This document shows positions 11,826 through 21,330 of a stretch of DNA of 64,000 nucleotides, one piece after another. The notes under the pieces are model-generated. The model saw nothing but the letters and a program-made list of their open reading frames with translations. It was not told where the DNA came from and searched no databases. Both the position numbers and the translations under genes were made by a program. The DNA lies in contig CAKZPE010000007.1 of assembly GCA_937138495.1 (NCBI GenBank), positions 1 to 64,000 of the forward strand. The letters run 5' to 3'. The number at the start of each line of letters is the position of its first letter. Position 1 is the stretch's first letter. The stretch is from an uncultured Oceanospirillaceae bacterium (lineage in GTDB: Bacteria > Pseudomonadota > Gammaproteobacteria > Pseudomonadales > Balneatricaceae).

Positions 11826-13214
11826 ATGGCGAAGCAGAAAACTGCATATGTGTGTAATGAGTGCGGTGCGGATTACACCAAATGGCAGGGGCAGTGTACT
11901 GCCTGTATGCAGTGGAATACCCTCACGGAAATACGTCTGAGCAGTGCTAAACAGACTGGCTCCAGAGGCGCACGGTTTGATAGCTATGCCGGCGGTGCAT
12001 CCTCCGGAGGCTTGCCGCACAACAAGGTAACGGATCTTGCGTCAGTTGATCTGGCAGAAATGCCGCGTTTTGGCTCAGGCTCCGGAGAGCTTGACAGAGT
12101 ATTGGGAGGCGGCCTGGTACCGGGGTCTGCAATTCTGATTGGCGGTCATCCGGGGGCTGGTAAAAGTACCCTTTTACTGCAGACGATGTGTTATCTGGCG
12201 CAGCAGATGCCTGCGTTGTATGTCACCGGTGAAGAATCATTACAACAGGTAGCCTTACGGGCAAGCCGTTTGGGGATCAGCGCACAAAATCTGAAGATGC
12301 TATCTGAAACCAGTGTTGAAGAGTTATGTGCCGTGGCAGAAACTCTGAAACCTAAAGTGCTGGTGGTGGACTCTATTCAGGTAATGCACGTGGCGGATGT
12401 AACCTCCGCACCGGGCAGTGTTTCTCAGGTCAGAGAGGCGGCTGCGTATCTGACCCGGTTTGCCAAGCAAACGGGTACCGTACTGTTTCTGGTCGGGCAT
12501 GTAACTAAAGATGGCAGTCTGGCTGGCCCAAAAGTGCTTGAGCATATGATCGATTGTTCCCTGCAGCTTGAGGGGGACAGTGATGGCCGTTTTCGTACTC
12601 TGCGCAGTCATAAAAACCGTTTTGGGGCCGTGAATGAGCTTGGGGTGTTTGCGATGTTGGAAAATGGCCTTAAAGAAGTTAAGAATCCCAGCTCTATCTT
12701 TCTGAACCGTGGTGAGCAGCCAAGCCCCGGGAGTCTTGTTATGGTGGTCTGGGAAGGGACCCGGCCATTGTTGGTTGAAGTCCAGGCGCTGGTGGATCAG
12801 ACACACATGAATAACCCCCGCAGGGTGGCAGTAGGCCTTGAACATAACCGTTTGGCGATGTTACTGGCAGTTTTGCACCGGCATGGAGGGTTACAGACCG
12901 GTGATCAGGATGTCTTTGTGAACGTGGTGGGTGGCGTAAAAGTACTGGAAACCTCGGCAGATCTGGCCTTGCTGCTGGCAGTTGTATCCAGTTTCCGTGA
13001 CAGGGTGTTGCCTCAGGATCTGATTGTGTTTGGTGAGGTCGGGCTATCAGGCGAAATTCGTCCGGTCCCTAATGGTCAGGACCGGATACGTGAGGCGGCC
13101 AAGCATGGATTTACCCGGGCAATTGTACCCAAGGCAAATGCCCCTAAGACATCGCCTAAGGGGATGAAGGTGATTGGCGTAAGTCGCCTGTCAGAAGCGT
13201 TAGACGCTATCTGA
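11826..13214 (+). CDS. radA: DNA repair protein RadA
   Basis: A RecA-like branch-migration ATPase of recombination. The C4 zinc finger uses Cys 10, 13, 24 and 27. Walker A (GGHPGAGKST) is at about 107-116 and the RadA-specific KNRFG motif follows it. A Lon-protease-like C-terminal domain is present. ATG 11826 gives MAKQKTAYVC, the usual family N-terminus; an in-frame ATG 60 bases upstream is unlikely. The product is 462 residues, normal length. Its stop codon abuts the stop codon of the convergent PilZ gene with no bases between. Confidence 0.97.
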   Translation: MAKQKTAYVCNECGADYTKWQGQCTACMQWNTLTEIRLSSAKQTGSRGARFDSYAGGASSGGLPHNKVTDLASVDLAEMPRFGSGSGELDRVLGGGLVPGSAILIGGHPGAGKSTLLLQTMCYLAQQMPALYVTGEESLQQVALRASRLGISAQNLKMLSETSVEELCAVAETLKPKVLVVDSIQVMHVADVTSAPGSVSQVREAAAYLTRFAKQTGTVLFLVGHVTKDGSLAGPKVLEHMIDCSLQLEGDSDGRFRTLRSHKNRFGAVNELGVFAMLENGLKEVKNPSSIFLNRGEQPSPGSLVMVVWEGTRPLLVEVQALVDQTHMNNPRRVAVGLEHNRLAMLLAVLHRHGGLQTGDQDVFVNVVGGVKVLETSADLALLLAVVSSFRDRVLPQDLIVFGEVGLSGEIRPVPNGQDRIREAAKHGFTRAIVPKANAPKTSPKGMKVIGVSRLSEALDAI

Positions 13215-13586
13215 TTACTGCTCGTCCATCAGGTGTTCAAGTTCCCGTTCCAGTAAAGCCTCGTCGCCCAGGTTCAGCTCTACCAGGCGGCGCAGATGGG
13301 AAATGCTTTCAATACTGATGTTGTTGGTGTGGAAACCTAGCTGGTTACCTTCACGGTGCATCAGGGTGGATGGCAATTCCATCAGAATATCGTTGGCGGC
13401 CAGATGAATCTTCAGGATTACCTGAGTGCCAAGTTCAATAGGTACTGCTTCTTCCACTTCAACCAGAGAGCCTTTGAAGGACAGATCCAGCAGATGTACT
13501 GGCCAGATGTGTTCGTCATCAACAATTTCTGTCTGAGCATCGAATTTGATGCGTTTAAACCGGCGTCTTTCCTGCACGGGCTGCAC
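13215..13586 (-). CDS. PilZ domain protein
   Basis: Small cytosolic c-di-GMP-binding protein, 123 residues, a single PilZ domain. The binding signature is intact: an RRRFKR cluster near residues 7-12 and DLSFKG further on, matching RxxxR and D/NxSxxG. The C-terminus is a short acidic helix. No output domain is attached, so a protein partner or target is expected but cannot be named. The stop codon directly abuts the radA stop, so the two genes share no terminator. Confidence 0.85.
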   Translation of the reverse strand: MQPVQERRRFKRIKFDAQTEIVDDEHIWPVHLLDLSFKGSLVEVEEAVPIELGTQVILKIHLAANDILMELPSTLMHREGNQLGFHTNNISIESISHLRRLVELNLGDEALLERELEHLMDEQ

Positions 13587-13716
13587 TCCTGCTGTGAATC
13601 ACTAATACTGCAGAGATAGTGACATTAGAAATTAACTTGCCTACTGCGCTTAAGAGTACAACCTAAATTGGGTAATTTAAACCCTGTTGATATCCGGGAA
13701 AGTATAATTTGGGCAT

Positions 13717-13746
13717 AAAAAAACCGGCTGGGTCGGCCGGTTTTTA
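13717..13746. terminator. Terminator after ettA
   Basis: AAAAACCGGC and GCCGGTTTTT pair around a short loop, with A- and T-runs on the two sides. On the minus strand it terminates ettA; it could also stop plus-strand read-through. Confidence 0.8.
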
Positions 13747-13775
13747 AGTGTCGTTCAGGCAGTGATATCAGATCG

Positions 13776-15434
13776 TTATGCCAGGCGCTTGTACTTAATA
13801 CGTTCTGGCTGGTGGTCCTTACCGTGACGGCGTTTGTAGTCATCAGCGTATTCGGTGTAGTTACCTTCGAAGAATACTGCTTCAGAGTTGCCTTCATACG
13901 CCAGCATGTGAGTGCAGACACGGTCCAGGAACCAGCGGTCGTGGGAAATAACGACTGCGCAGCCAGGGAAGGCCAGTAAGGCTTCTTCCAGAGCACGCAG
14001 GGTTTCAACGTCCAGGTCGTTAGTCGGTTCATCAAGTAGCAGTACGTTACCGCCTTCTTTCAGCAGTTTGGCCATGTGCAGACGGTTGCGCTCACCACCG
14101 GACAGGTCTTTTACAAACTTTTGCTGATCGGAACCTTTAAAGTTGAACCGGCCACAGTAAGCACGGGACGATGTGCTGTAGTTGCCTACAACGATATTGT
14201 CCTGGCCGTCAGAGATTTCTTCCCATACGGTTTTTGTGCCGTCCAGGTCACGGTCCTGATTGACGTAAGCCAGCTGAACGGTTTCACCGATTTCGATGCT
14301 GCCGGAATCCGGCTGTTCCGCACCGGTGATCAGTTTGAACAGAGTGGATTTACCCGCGCCGTTACCGCCGATAATGCCGACAATGGCGCCCTGCGGAATG
14401 CTGAAGCTCAGGTTTTCGATCAGTACCTTATCGCCAAAGGCTTTGCTGACATTATTCAGTTCAATAACTTTTTCGCCCAGACGTGGCCCTGGTGGAATGT
14501 AAATTTCCTGGGTTTCGTTGCGGGTCTGGAACTCCCGGGAACTCATTTCTTCAAACTGACGCAAACGGGCTTTGGATTTAGCCTGACGGCCCTTCTGGCC
14601 CTGACGTACCCACTCAAGCTCAGAGTTAATTGCTTTTTGGTGAGCCGCTTCCTGCTTGGCTTCCATTTGCAGGCGGTTATCTTTTTGTTCCAGCCATGAA
14701 GAGTAGTTGCCTTCGTACGGGATACCGTGGCCACGGTCCAGCTCCAGAATCCAGCCTGCAGCGTTATCCAGGAAGTAACGGTCGTGGGTAATGGCCACAA
14801 CGGTGCCTGGGTATTCCTGCAGGAAGCGTTCGATCCATGCAATGGATTCTGCATCCAGGTGGTTGGTTGGCTCGTCCAGCAGAAGCATGTCCGGCTTATC
14901 CAGCAGCAGGCGGCACAGGGCTACCCGGCGGCGTTCACCGCCTGATAAGTGCTCAACGCGGGCATCCCAGGGTGGCAGGCGCAGTGCTTCAGCGGCAACT
15001 TCCAGAGTACGCTCAAGGTTGTGACCGTCTTTGGCTGCAATCAGGTTTTCAAATTCCGCCTGACGTTTTGCCAGTTCGTCAAAGTCCGCATCCGGTTCAG
15101 CGTATGCGGCATAAACTTCGTCGAGGCCTGACAGAGCATCTTTGACATCGGAGACCGCTTCTTCCACGATTTCACGGACGCTTTTGGTGTTATCCAGCTC
15201 AGGTTCCTGTGGCAGGTAACCAACGTTCAGGTCTGGCATCGGGCGTGCTTCACCCAGGTAGTCTTTATCAATGCCGGCCATGATCCGCAGCAGGGAGGAC
15301 TTACCTGAGCCATTCAGACCCAGTACGCCGATTTTTGCTCCCGGAAAGAAGGACAGAGAGATATCTTTAAGAATTTCACGCTTGGGTGGGACAACTTTGC
15401 CCACCCGGTTCATCGTATATACGAACTGGGCCAT
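13776..15434 (-). CDS. ettA: Energy-dependent translational throttle protein EttA (ABC-F)
   Basis: A ribosome-binding ABC-F ATPase that gates entry into the elongation cycle according to energy state. There are two ABC cassettes without membrane domains: Walker A GLNGSGKSS and GGNGAGKST, signatures LSGGERRR and LSGGERNR, and Walker B LLLDEPTNHLD and LLLDEPTNDLD. The linker between cassettes is basic and Gln-rich. The 552 residues are typical of EttA, and the N-terminus MAQFVYTMNRV is characteristic. It diverges from nrdR. Confidence 0.96.
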   Translation of the reverse strand: MAQFVYTMNRVGKVVPPKREILKDISLSFFPGAKIGVLGLNGSGKSSLLRIMAGIDKDYLGEARPMPDLNVGYLPQEPELDNTKSVREIVEEAVSDVKDALSGLDEVYAAYAEPDADFDELAKRQAEFENLIAAKDGHNLERTLEVAAEALRLPPWDARVEHLSGGERRRVALCRLLLDKPDMLLLDEPTNHLDAESIAWIERFLQEYPGTVVAITHDRYFLDNAAGWILELDRGHGIPYEGNYSSWLEQKDNRLQMEAKQEAAHQKAINSELEWVRQGQKGRQAKSKARLRQFEEMSSREFQTRNETQEIYIPPGPRLGEKVIELNNVSKAFGDKVLIENLSFSIPQGAIVGIIGGNGAGKSTLFKLITGAEQPDSGSIEIGETVQLAYVNQDRDLDGTKTVWEEISDGQDNIVVGNYSTSSRAYCGRFNFKGSDQQKFVKDLSGGERNRLHMAKLLKEGGNVLLLDEPTNDLDVETLRALEEALLAFPGCAVVISHDRWFLDRVCTHMLAYEGNSEAVFFEGNYTEYADDYKRRHGKDHQPERIKYKRLA

Positions 15435-15776
15435 TACTGAACCTGTATGCTGGATGTGTAGGGTTCTGCCGGTCAGTGATGCGCCGGCAGCATAAAATTT
15501 GATGCATATTTTAGCCCCAGCCTGCGGCTAAAGCTAGGTGAGTGGCCAGGCTTTACCCGTGTGGCCGGAAAGATGTGAATTAAATATCAAAATGACAGAA
15601 TTTCTCTGCTACAGCGCCTGCTATTACGGCTAAACATCGCGTATAATGTCTGCCTTTTTTGTATCTGCGTAAGGCTTATCCGCCGGCGTGGATGTTCTAT
15701 ATGATTGCGGTGGCTTGAGAAGCCGCCGGGATGACCGTTCAAAAGACGGTCCCTGACGCTCTTTGAGGTTGGTTCT
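15435..15776. other. Divergent intergenic region between ettA and nrdR
   Basis: About 340 bases holding promoters for both directions. A perfect TATAAT lies at 15642-15647 on the plus strand. Two hairpins follow in the presumed nrdR leader: one around GGTGGCTT/AAGCCGCC (about 15700-15730) and one GACCGT/ACGGTC (about 15731-15751). No gene was seen. Confidence 0.5.
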
Positions 15777-16250
15777 ATGCATTGTCCGTTCTGTGGTGAC
15801 CATGAAACCAAGGTGGTCGACTCCCGTCTGGTGGCTGAAGGCCAGCAGGTGCGTCGTCGCCGGGAATGTCTGAACTGCCACGAGCGCTACACCACCTATG
15901 AAACCGCTGAACTGTTAATGCCTAAAGTCATTAAGGCGGACGGTTCGCGTCAGCCATTCGATGAAGATAAGCTACGCGGCGGTATCCAGCGGGCGTTGGA
16001 AAAACGGCCGGTCAGTGTTGAAGATATTGAGTCCTGCATCAGCCGAATTAAGCATCGCTTACGGGCAACCGGTGAACGTGAACTGGTATCCCGTATGTTT
16101 GGTGAAGAAGTGATGCGTGAGTTGCGAAAACTGGATGAAGTGGCCTATGTGCGTTTTGCTTCCGTGTATCGCAGTTTCCAGGACATTAATGAGTTTAAGA
16201 AAGAAATAGAGCGTTTGTCTGAAGCGAAGGACAGCGCAGATGATGAATAA
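15777..16250 (+). CDS. nrdR: Transcriptional repressor NrdR
   Basis: NrdR senses ATP/dATP through its ATP-cone and represses ribonucleotide reductase genes. The N-terminal zinc ribbon uses CPFC near residue 3 and CLNC near residue 31, followed by [16 protein letters not shown]. The ATP-cone begins around [16 protein letters not shown]. The 157 residues are normal. It is the first gene of the rib-nus operon, as in many gammaproteobacteria. It overlaps ribD by 11 bases. Confidence 0.97.
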   Translation: MHCPFCGDHETKVVDSRLVAEGQQVRRRRECLNCHERYTTYETAELLMPKVIKADGSRQPFDEDKLRGGIQRALEKRPVSVEDIESCISRIKHRLRATGERELVSRMFGEEVMRELRKLDEVAYVRFASVYRSFQDINEFKKEIERLSEAKDSADDE

Positions 16251-17415
16251 TGCCGGGCACTGGTCCGCTGATGATCACCGCTACATGGCCCGGGCAGTTG
16301 AACTGGCAAGGTGCGGTTTATATACCACTGAGCCTAATCCCCGGGTTGGTTGTGTACTGGTGCGCGACGGTAACGTTATCGGTGAAGGTTTTCACCGTAT
16401 TGCCGGTGAAGGGCATGCGGAAGTAAATGCTTTGCAGGCTGTAACAGACGCCGGTGAAACGGCAGAAGGGGCTACGGCGTATGTCACCCTTGAGCCCTGC
16501 AGTCATTTTGGCAAAACGCCTCCCTGTGCCGAAGCGCTGGTTAAGGCCGGTGTTGCTGAAGTTGTCATCGGCATGGTTGACCCTAATCCCCAGGTCTCCG
16601 GGCGGGGTATTAAACGCTTGGAAAGTGCCGGTATCCGGGTGAGAAGCGGTTTGTTAAACGGGTTGGCTGAAGAGCTGAATCCTGGTTTTAACAGTCGGAT
16701 GCGCACGCAGCGCCCCTTTGTGCGGCTGAAACTGGCGGCCAGTCTCGATGGGCGAACCGCAATGGCCAGCGGCGAAAGTCAGTGGATTACCGGGCCGCAG
16801 GCGCGGCAGGATGTTCAACGGTTACGGGCCCGCAGTTCGGCTGTAATTACCGGTATCGGTTCGATTTTGCTGGATGATTCATCCCTGACGGTTCGCGCTG
16901 AAGCGCTCGGGCTGAATGATGCTGAACTAATATGCCGGCGACAGCCATTACGGGTGGTTCTGGATAGCCATGGCCGGATACCGGAGTCCGCCAAAATTCT
17001 GCGACAGCCAGGAAAGACGCTGGTGGTCAGCCAGGTGGCATGTCCGGCGTTTTTCAGCCAGCTGGCGTCGTCTCAGGACACATCTGTCCAGCTGGAATGG
17101 CTACAATTAGCCGGCAGTGAAGCAGGTATTGATCTGCCGGCACTCTTGGAAGAACTTGCGCAGCGTCAGTGTAATGAAGTGCTGGTGGAAACCGGTGCAA
17201 CGCTTGCAGGCAGTTTTATCCGTCAGGGGCTGGTAGATGAGTGGGTGCTGTATCAGGCGATGACACTGTTAGGCAGTGATGCCCGAAGTCTTGTTGAGTT
17301 GCCGTTGAAAAAAATGCAGCAGCAGCGACGTTTAACCCTGAAAGACAGCAGGATGCTTGGAAACGATATTCGGTTAACATTGGTGCCGGTGAGCGTATCT
17401 GACACTGCTGAGTAA
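16240..17415 (+). CDS. ribD: Riboflavin biosynthesis deaminase/reductase RibD
   Basis: Bifunctional second and third steps of riboflavin synthesis: pyrimidine deaminase, then NADPH-dependent reductase. The deaminase zinc motifs are visible as HAEVNAL and [11 protein letters not shown]. The reductase half begins near [17 protein letters not shown]. The 391 residues are full length. The start overlaps the nrdR stop at ATGATGAATAA, so the two ATGs at 16240 and 16243 are nearly equivalent; translational coupling is likely. Confidence 0.96.
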   Translation: MMNNAGHWSADDHRYMARAVELARCGLYTTEPNPRVGCVLVRDGNVIGEGFHRIAGEGHAEVNALQAVTDAGETAEGATAYVTLEPCSHFGKTPPCAEALVKAGVAEVVIGMVDPNPQVSGRGIKRLESAGIRVRSGLLNGLAEELNPGFNSRMRTQRPFVRLKLAASLDGRTAMASGESQWITGPQARQDVQRLRARSSAVITGIGSILLDDSSLTVRAEALGLNDAELICRRQPLRVVLDSHGRIPESAKILRQPGKTLVVSQVACPAFFSQLASSQDTSVQLEWLQLAGSEAGIDLPALLEELAQRQCNEVLVETGATLAGSFIRQGLVDEWVLYQAMTLLGSDARSLVELPLKKMQQQRRLTLKDSRMLGNDIRLTLVPVSVSDTAE

Positions 17416-17466
17416 AGATTTAAAACAGACTGCTGGCTGGCGGTATGAAGGAAATGATTAAGGTAT

Positions 17467-18126
17467 ATGTTTACGGGAATTATTGAAGCGCTGGGCAGTA
17501 TTGCAGCGACAGAACAGGTACAGGGCGATCTGCGGCTATATATCCGTACCGGTTCTCTGGATCTGAGTGATGTTGCGCTGGGTGACAGTATTGCCGTGAA
17601 CGGTGTATGCCTGACGGCGGTTGATCTGCCGGGAGACGGTTTCTGGGCGGATGTTTCCCGGGAAACGCTGGCACATACACGTTTTCCTGATTTAAAACCG
17701 GGTGAGCAGGTCAACCTTGAAAAGGCGATGCAGCCAAGCGGACGTCTTGGTGGTCACATTGTAACCGGACATGTGGACGGTCTGGGTAAGGTTAAGAGCC
17801 GCCAGGAGGATGCCCGTTCGATTCGCTTTGAGATCGAAGCGCCGGCGGATATCAGCCGGTATATCGCGGCGAAAGGTTCGATTACCGTTGACGGTACCAG
17901 CCTTACTGTTACGGCTGTTGAAGGAAATGCCTTTCAGCTGAATATTGTGCCGCATACTGCGCAGGAAACAATTTTGGCGGGGTACCAGGCGGGACGCCAG
18001 GTACATCTGGAAGTAGATATTATTGCCCGGTATATGGAGCGCTTACTGAACCGTACCGCCGAGCAAACAGAGACGTCAGGTGTCAGCATGAGCACCCTGG
18101 CTGCAGCCGGTTATCTGAACCGGTAA
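17467..18126 (+). CDS. ribE: Riboflavin synthase alpha chain
   Basis: Converts two 6,7-dimethyl-8-ribityllumazine molecules into riboflavin. The N-terminus MFTGIIEALG is diagnostic, and two tandem lumazine-binding repeats are present, each with a GVCLT or GTSLT core. 219 residues. It lies 51 bases after ribD in the rib operon. Confidence 0.96.
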   Translation: MFTGIIEALGSIAATEQVQGDLRLYIRTGSLDLSDVALGDSIAVNGVCLTAVDLPGDGFWADVSRETLAHTRFPDLKPGEQVNLEKAMQPSGRLGGHIVTGHVDGLGKVKSRQEDARSIRFEIEAPADISRYIAAKGSITVDGTSLTVTAVEGNAFQLNIVPHTAQETILAGYQAGRQVHLEVDIIARYMERLLNRTAEQTETSGVSMSTLAAAGYLNR

Positions 18127-18194
18127 TACATTTTCGCCATACTGCCGGTGTTCGGCAGAGTGGCAGTCAAAATTTGAACTGAGGTTTTGGATCA

Positions 18195-19313
18195 ATGAAT
18201 CTGAACACACCTGAAGAACTGATTGAAGATATCCGTCAGGGTAAAATGGTCATCCTGATGGATGATGAAGACCGTGAGAACGAAGGTGATCTGGTAATTG
18301 CTGCGGAAATGGTACGTCCTGAAGATATTAACTTCATGGCGACTCATGCCCGCGGTCTGATTTGTCTGACACTGACCCGCAAACACTGTGAACAGCTGAA
18401 ACTGCCTTTGATGGTACAGAGCAACGGTGCCCAGTTCTCAACCAACTTTACTCTGTCTATCGAAGCATCAGAGGGTGTAACGACGGGTATTTCAGCGGCG
18501 GACCGTGCTCACACAGTACGTACAGCTGTGCGTCACAACGTGAAAGCGGAAGACATTGTTCAGCCTGGACATATCTTCCCGCTGATGGCGCAGCCAGGCG
18601 GTGTTCTGAGTCGGGCCGGACATACTGAAGCGGGTTGTGATCTGGCACGGTTGGCAGGTTGTACGCCGGCCGCAGCAATTGTTGAGATCATGAATGATGA
18701 CGGCACGATGGCCCGTCGTCCGGATCTTGAAGTGTTTGCTGAAAAGCACGGCCTGAAAATCGGTACCATTGCTGATCTGATTCACTACCGCGCAACCAAT
18801 GAACATACCGTTGTTCGTGAAAGCGAAAGTGTTCTGCCAACCGAGTTCGGCGACTTCACCTGTTTCACGTTCCAGGATGAAATTCAGAACTGTACGCATC
18901 TGGCACTGAAGTTAGGCGAGATTTCTACTGATGAGCCGACACCGGTTCGGGTACACAGCCGTACTGAAGTCCTGCGTGATGTCGTTGGTGCAAGCCAGGG
19001 CGAAGAGCTGAAATGGACCATGCGCCGGGCGCTGGAGAAAGTAGCTGAGGAAGGTAAGGGTGTTGTGCTGTTACTGGATACCAGCGAGCGGATTGATCTG
19101 GGTGATGCCCTGAATCAGATGCTGAATAAAGATAAGAAGATTCGTCCGGCGAACGTCAGTGCTTCCGGTTCGTATCTGACGGTGGGAACCGGTTCGCAGA
19201 TTCTGCGTGATCTGGGTGTGGGCAAAATGCGCCTGCTGAGCTCACCAATGAAGTTTAATGCAATTTCAGGCTTCGACCTGGAGATTGTTGAATATATTAC
19301 CTGTGAAGAATAA
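18195..19313 (+). CDS. ribBX: 3,4-dihydroxy-2-butanone 4-phosphate synthase with degenerate GTP cyclohydrolase II domain
   Basis: The N-terminal half (about 1-205) is a normal RibB, which makes the four-carbon precursor from ribulose 5-phosphate. DDEDRENEGDL, the HTEAGCDLA motif and the acidic metal site are visible. The C-terminal half (about 206-372) has the GTP cyclohydrolase II fold but lacks the zinc cysteines: where active enzymes have HSEC and C-x10-C-x-C, this has HSRTEVLRDVVG. That is the RibBX architecture described in proteobacteria, whose second domain is catalytically dead. An intact ribA at 25028 fits this. No FMN riboswitch is visible in the 68-base gap before it. Confidence 0.9.
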   Translation: MNLNTPEELIEDIRQGKMVILMDDEDRENEGDLVIAAEMVRPEDINFMATHARGLICLTLTRKHCEQLKLPLMVQSNGAQFSTNFTLSIEASEGVTTGISAADRAHTVRTAVRHNVKAEDIVQPGHIFPLMAQPGGVLSRAGHTEAGCDLARLAGCTPAAAIVEIMNDDGTMARRPDLEVFAEKHGLKIGTIADLIHYRATNEHTVVRESESVLPTEFGDFTCFTFQDEIQNCTHLALKLGEISTDEPTPVRVHSRTEVLRDVVGASQGEELKWTMRRALEKVAEEGKGVVLLLDTSERIDLGDALNQMLNKDKKIRPANVSASGSYLTVGTGSQILRDLGVGKMRLLSSPMKFNAISGFDLEIVEYITCEE

Positions 19314-19318
19314 TGGCT

Positions 19319-19341
19319 TTATGGCTGCTGATCAGCCATAA
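19319..19341 (+). promoter_or_regulatory. Intercistronic hairpin between ribBX and ribH
   Basis: TTATGGCTG and CAGCCATAA form a perfect 9-bp stem with loop CTGAT, six bases past the ribBX stop. There is no T-run, so attenuation or mRNA processing is more likely than full termination. Confidence 0.45.
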
Positions 19342-19377
19342 CAGCGAATGAATAATTGACGATAGGATTAAGAGAAA

Positions 19378-19851
19378 ATGTCAGTACAGTATGTGGAAGG
19401 TGATTTCCTGACCGGTGGCGGTAACTACAGCATCGTAGTTGGCCGTTTTAACAGCTTTGTGGTTGAAAGCCTGCTGGAAGGTGCAATCGATACGCTGAAA
19501 CGTCACGGTGTTGAAGAAAGTAACATTCGTGTTATCCGTGTGCCGGGAGCCTTTGAAATTCCTCTGGCGGTACAGAAAGTTGCAGCGCAGAAGAAAGATG
19601 ATGCAATCATCGCACTGGGTGCGGTTATCCGTGGCGGTACACCACACTTTGAATATGTTTCCGGTGAAAGCTCCAAGGGCGTTGCTCAGGTTTCTCTGGA
19701 CTACAGTGTACCGGTTGCTAACGGCATCCTGACAGTTAATTCCATTGAACAGGCAATTGAGCGTTCCGGTACCAAAGCCGGTAATAAAGGTGCTGAAGCT
19801 GCCTTGTCTGCGCTGGAAATGGTTAGCTTGCTGCGCCAGCTTGAAGGGTAA
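19378..19851 (+). CDS. ribH: 6,7-dimethyl-8-ribityllumazine synthase
   Basis: Condenses the RibB and RibD products to lumazine, the substrate of RibE. It forms an icosahedral or pentameric assembly. Family motifs include [26 protein letters not shown] and the active-site His region. 157 residues, normal length. nusB starts five bases after the stop. Confidence 0.96.
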   Translation: MSVQYVEGDFLTGGGNYSIVVGRFNSFVVESLLEGAIDTLKRHGVEESNIRVIRVPGAFEIPLAVQKVAAQKKDDAIIALGAVIRGGTPHFEYVSGESSKGVAQVSLDYSVPVANGILTVNSIEQAIERSGTKAGNKGAEAALSALEMVSLLRQLEG

Positions 19852-19856
19852 GTGAA

Positions 19857-20342
19857 ATGACCGATAATCCTACGCCAAAGAAGACCAAGAAGCCGTCGCT
19901 GACTGAAAAACGTCGCGCCGCGCGGAGCTTCGCGTTACAGGCGTTGTACCAGTGGCAGATGTCCGGTAATTCGGTTACCGATATCGAACTGCAGTTTCGC
20001 ATAGATAACGATATGTCCGGTGCGGATATTCCGTTGTTCAGCGAATTACTGCACGGCGTGCCTGCGCACGCCGGAGATCTGGATGCTTCTTTTGAACCGT
20101 TTCTTGACCGTGCACTGACGGATCTTGATCCGATTGAACTGGCGGTTCTGCGTATCGGCAGTTTCGAACTGGCTCACCGTATTGTTGTACCTTATAAAGT
20201 TGTCATCAATGAGAGTGTTGAGCTGGCAAAAACCTTTGGCGCGACTGAGAGTCACCGTTATGTAAACGGTATTCTGGATAAGCTGGCTGCCCGGGTTCGC
20301 ATGACTGAGATCAACGCTAAGCGTGGCGCTAAAAAGTCCTGA
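19857..20342 (+). CDS. nusB: Transcription antitermination factor NusB
   Basis: NusB binds boxA RNA with NusE (S10) for rRNA antitermination. All-helical protein of 161 residues with a basic N-terminus and the typical RRAARSFALQALYQWQ motif. Later segments LDPIELAVLRIG and VVINESVELAKTFG are characteristic. The ribH-nusB-thiL-pgpA order is conserved in gammaproteobacteria. Confidence 0.96.
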   Translation: MTDNPTPKKTKKPSLTEKRRAARSFALQALYQWQMSGNSVTDIELQFRIDNDMSGADIPLFSELLHGVPAHAGDLDASFEPFLDRALTDLDPIELAVLRIGSFELAHRIVVPYKVVINESVELAKTFGATESHRYVNGILDKLAARVRMTEINAKRGAKKS

Positions 20343-20355
20343 GCAGGAGTGTGTC

Positions 20356-21330
20356 TTGGACGAGTTTGAACTGATACGACAGTATTTTTCTGATCTCGGC
20401 CAGGACAGTTCCGGCTGCGTTGAGCTGGGAGTCGGGGATGATTGTGCAATTGTCTCCCCTCCGGCCGGGCAGCAGCTGGTGTTCTCGATAGATACACTGG
20501 TGGAAGGGACCCACTTTCTTCCGGGCACGCCGCCACAGCAAATCGCCACCCGTCTGTTAGGGGCTACTTTAAGTGACCTGGCAGCAATGGGCGCCCGACC
20601 GGGCTTTTTTACCCTGGCCCTGACCTTACCTGAGTCTGATCCTGAGTGGCTGGCTGAGTTTGCCCGGCCGCTGGCACAAATGGCAGAACGCCATGGCGTG
20701 CGTCTGGTGGGCGGGGATACCACGAAAGGTCCGTTGACCCTGACCGTGCAGGTGCATGGCTGGGTTGACCGGGGATGTGCTTTACGCCGTGATGGTGCGC
20801 GTCCCGGTGATGCCATCTATGTAACCGGTACGCTGGGTGATTCCCGCGCAGGGCTGGAAAGCCTCCTCAGGAATTTGCCGCACGATGATGATATCGCCTA
20901 CCTTCAGCGACGTTTTTACGCCCCTGAGCCCCGGCTTGCCACTGCGCAGTTATTAACCGGACAGGCTTCAGCCGCCATTGACGTCTCAGATGGTTTGCTG
21001 GCAGATTTACAACATATCCTTACTGCCAGTCATGTAGGTGCCTGCATCGAGTTGGATGAACTGCCGTTGTCCCCTGCTCTGCGCCGGTTTGCCGGTGAGC
21101 AGAAAGCCATCGAATGGGCATGTTCGGGGGGGGAAGATTTTGAAATATGTTTTACGCTTCCACCCGGTCATGAAGAAGCGGTACTGGATAGCCTGGTGCA
21201 CCATGAAGTACCTGTCTGGAAGGTGGGAGAGATTCGTGCGTCATCCGGGTTGGTTGTTCGAAACAGTGCCGGTGAGCAGGCTGTATCTGCCCGGGGATTT
21301 AATCATTTTTCTGAGCAAACTGAATCATGA
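20356..21330 (+). CDS. thiL: Thiamine-monophosphate kinase
   Basis: Phosphorylates thiamine monophosphate to the active cofactor thiamine diphosphate. The N-terminal ATP/Mg site VGDDCAIV, GGDTTKGP and the later SGGEDFE motif are present. The chosen start is TTG at 20356 with AGGAG seven bases upstream, giving MDEFELIRQYF, in register with E. coli ThiL. A GTG at 20323 overlapping nusB is possible but has no ribosome site. 324 residues. Its stop overlaps the pgpA start by four bases. Confidence 0.95.
   Translation: MDEFELIRQYFSDLGQDSSGCVELGVGDDCAIVSPPAGQQLVFSIDTLVEGTHFLPGTPPQQIATRLLGATLSDLAAMGARPGFFTLALTLPESDPEWLAEFARPLAQMAERHGVRLVGGDTTKGPLTLTVQVHGWVDRGCALRRDGARPGDAIYVTGTLGDSRAGLESLLRNLPHDDDIAYLQRRFYAPEPRLATAQLLTGQASAAIDVSDGLLADLQHILTASHVGACIELDELPLSPALRRFAGEQKAIEWACSGGEDFEICFTLPPGHEEAVLDSLVHHEVPVWKVGEIRASSGLVVRNSAGEQAVSARGFNHFSEQTES

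Noticed and set aside
18127..18194. Search for an FMN riboswitch before ribBX.
   Set aside because: The gap is 68 bases and lacks the conserved RFN sequence blocks; only a small hairpin is present.
20046..20816. A 256-codon open frame antisense to nusB and thiL.
   Set aside because: Pro/Arg/Ser-rich with no domain; both genes underneath are strongly conserved.
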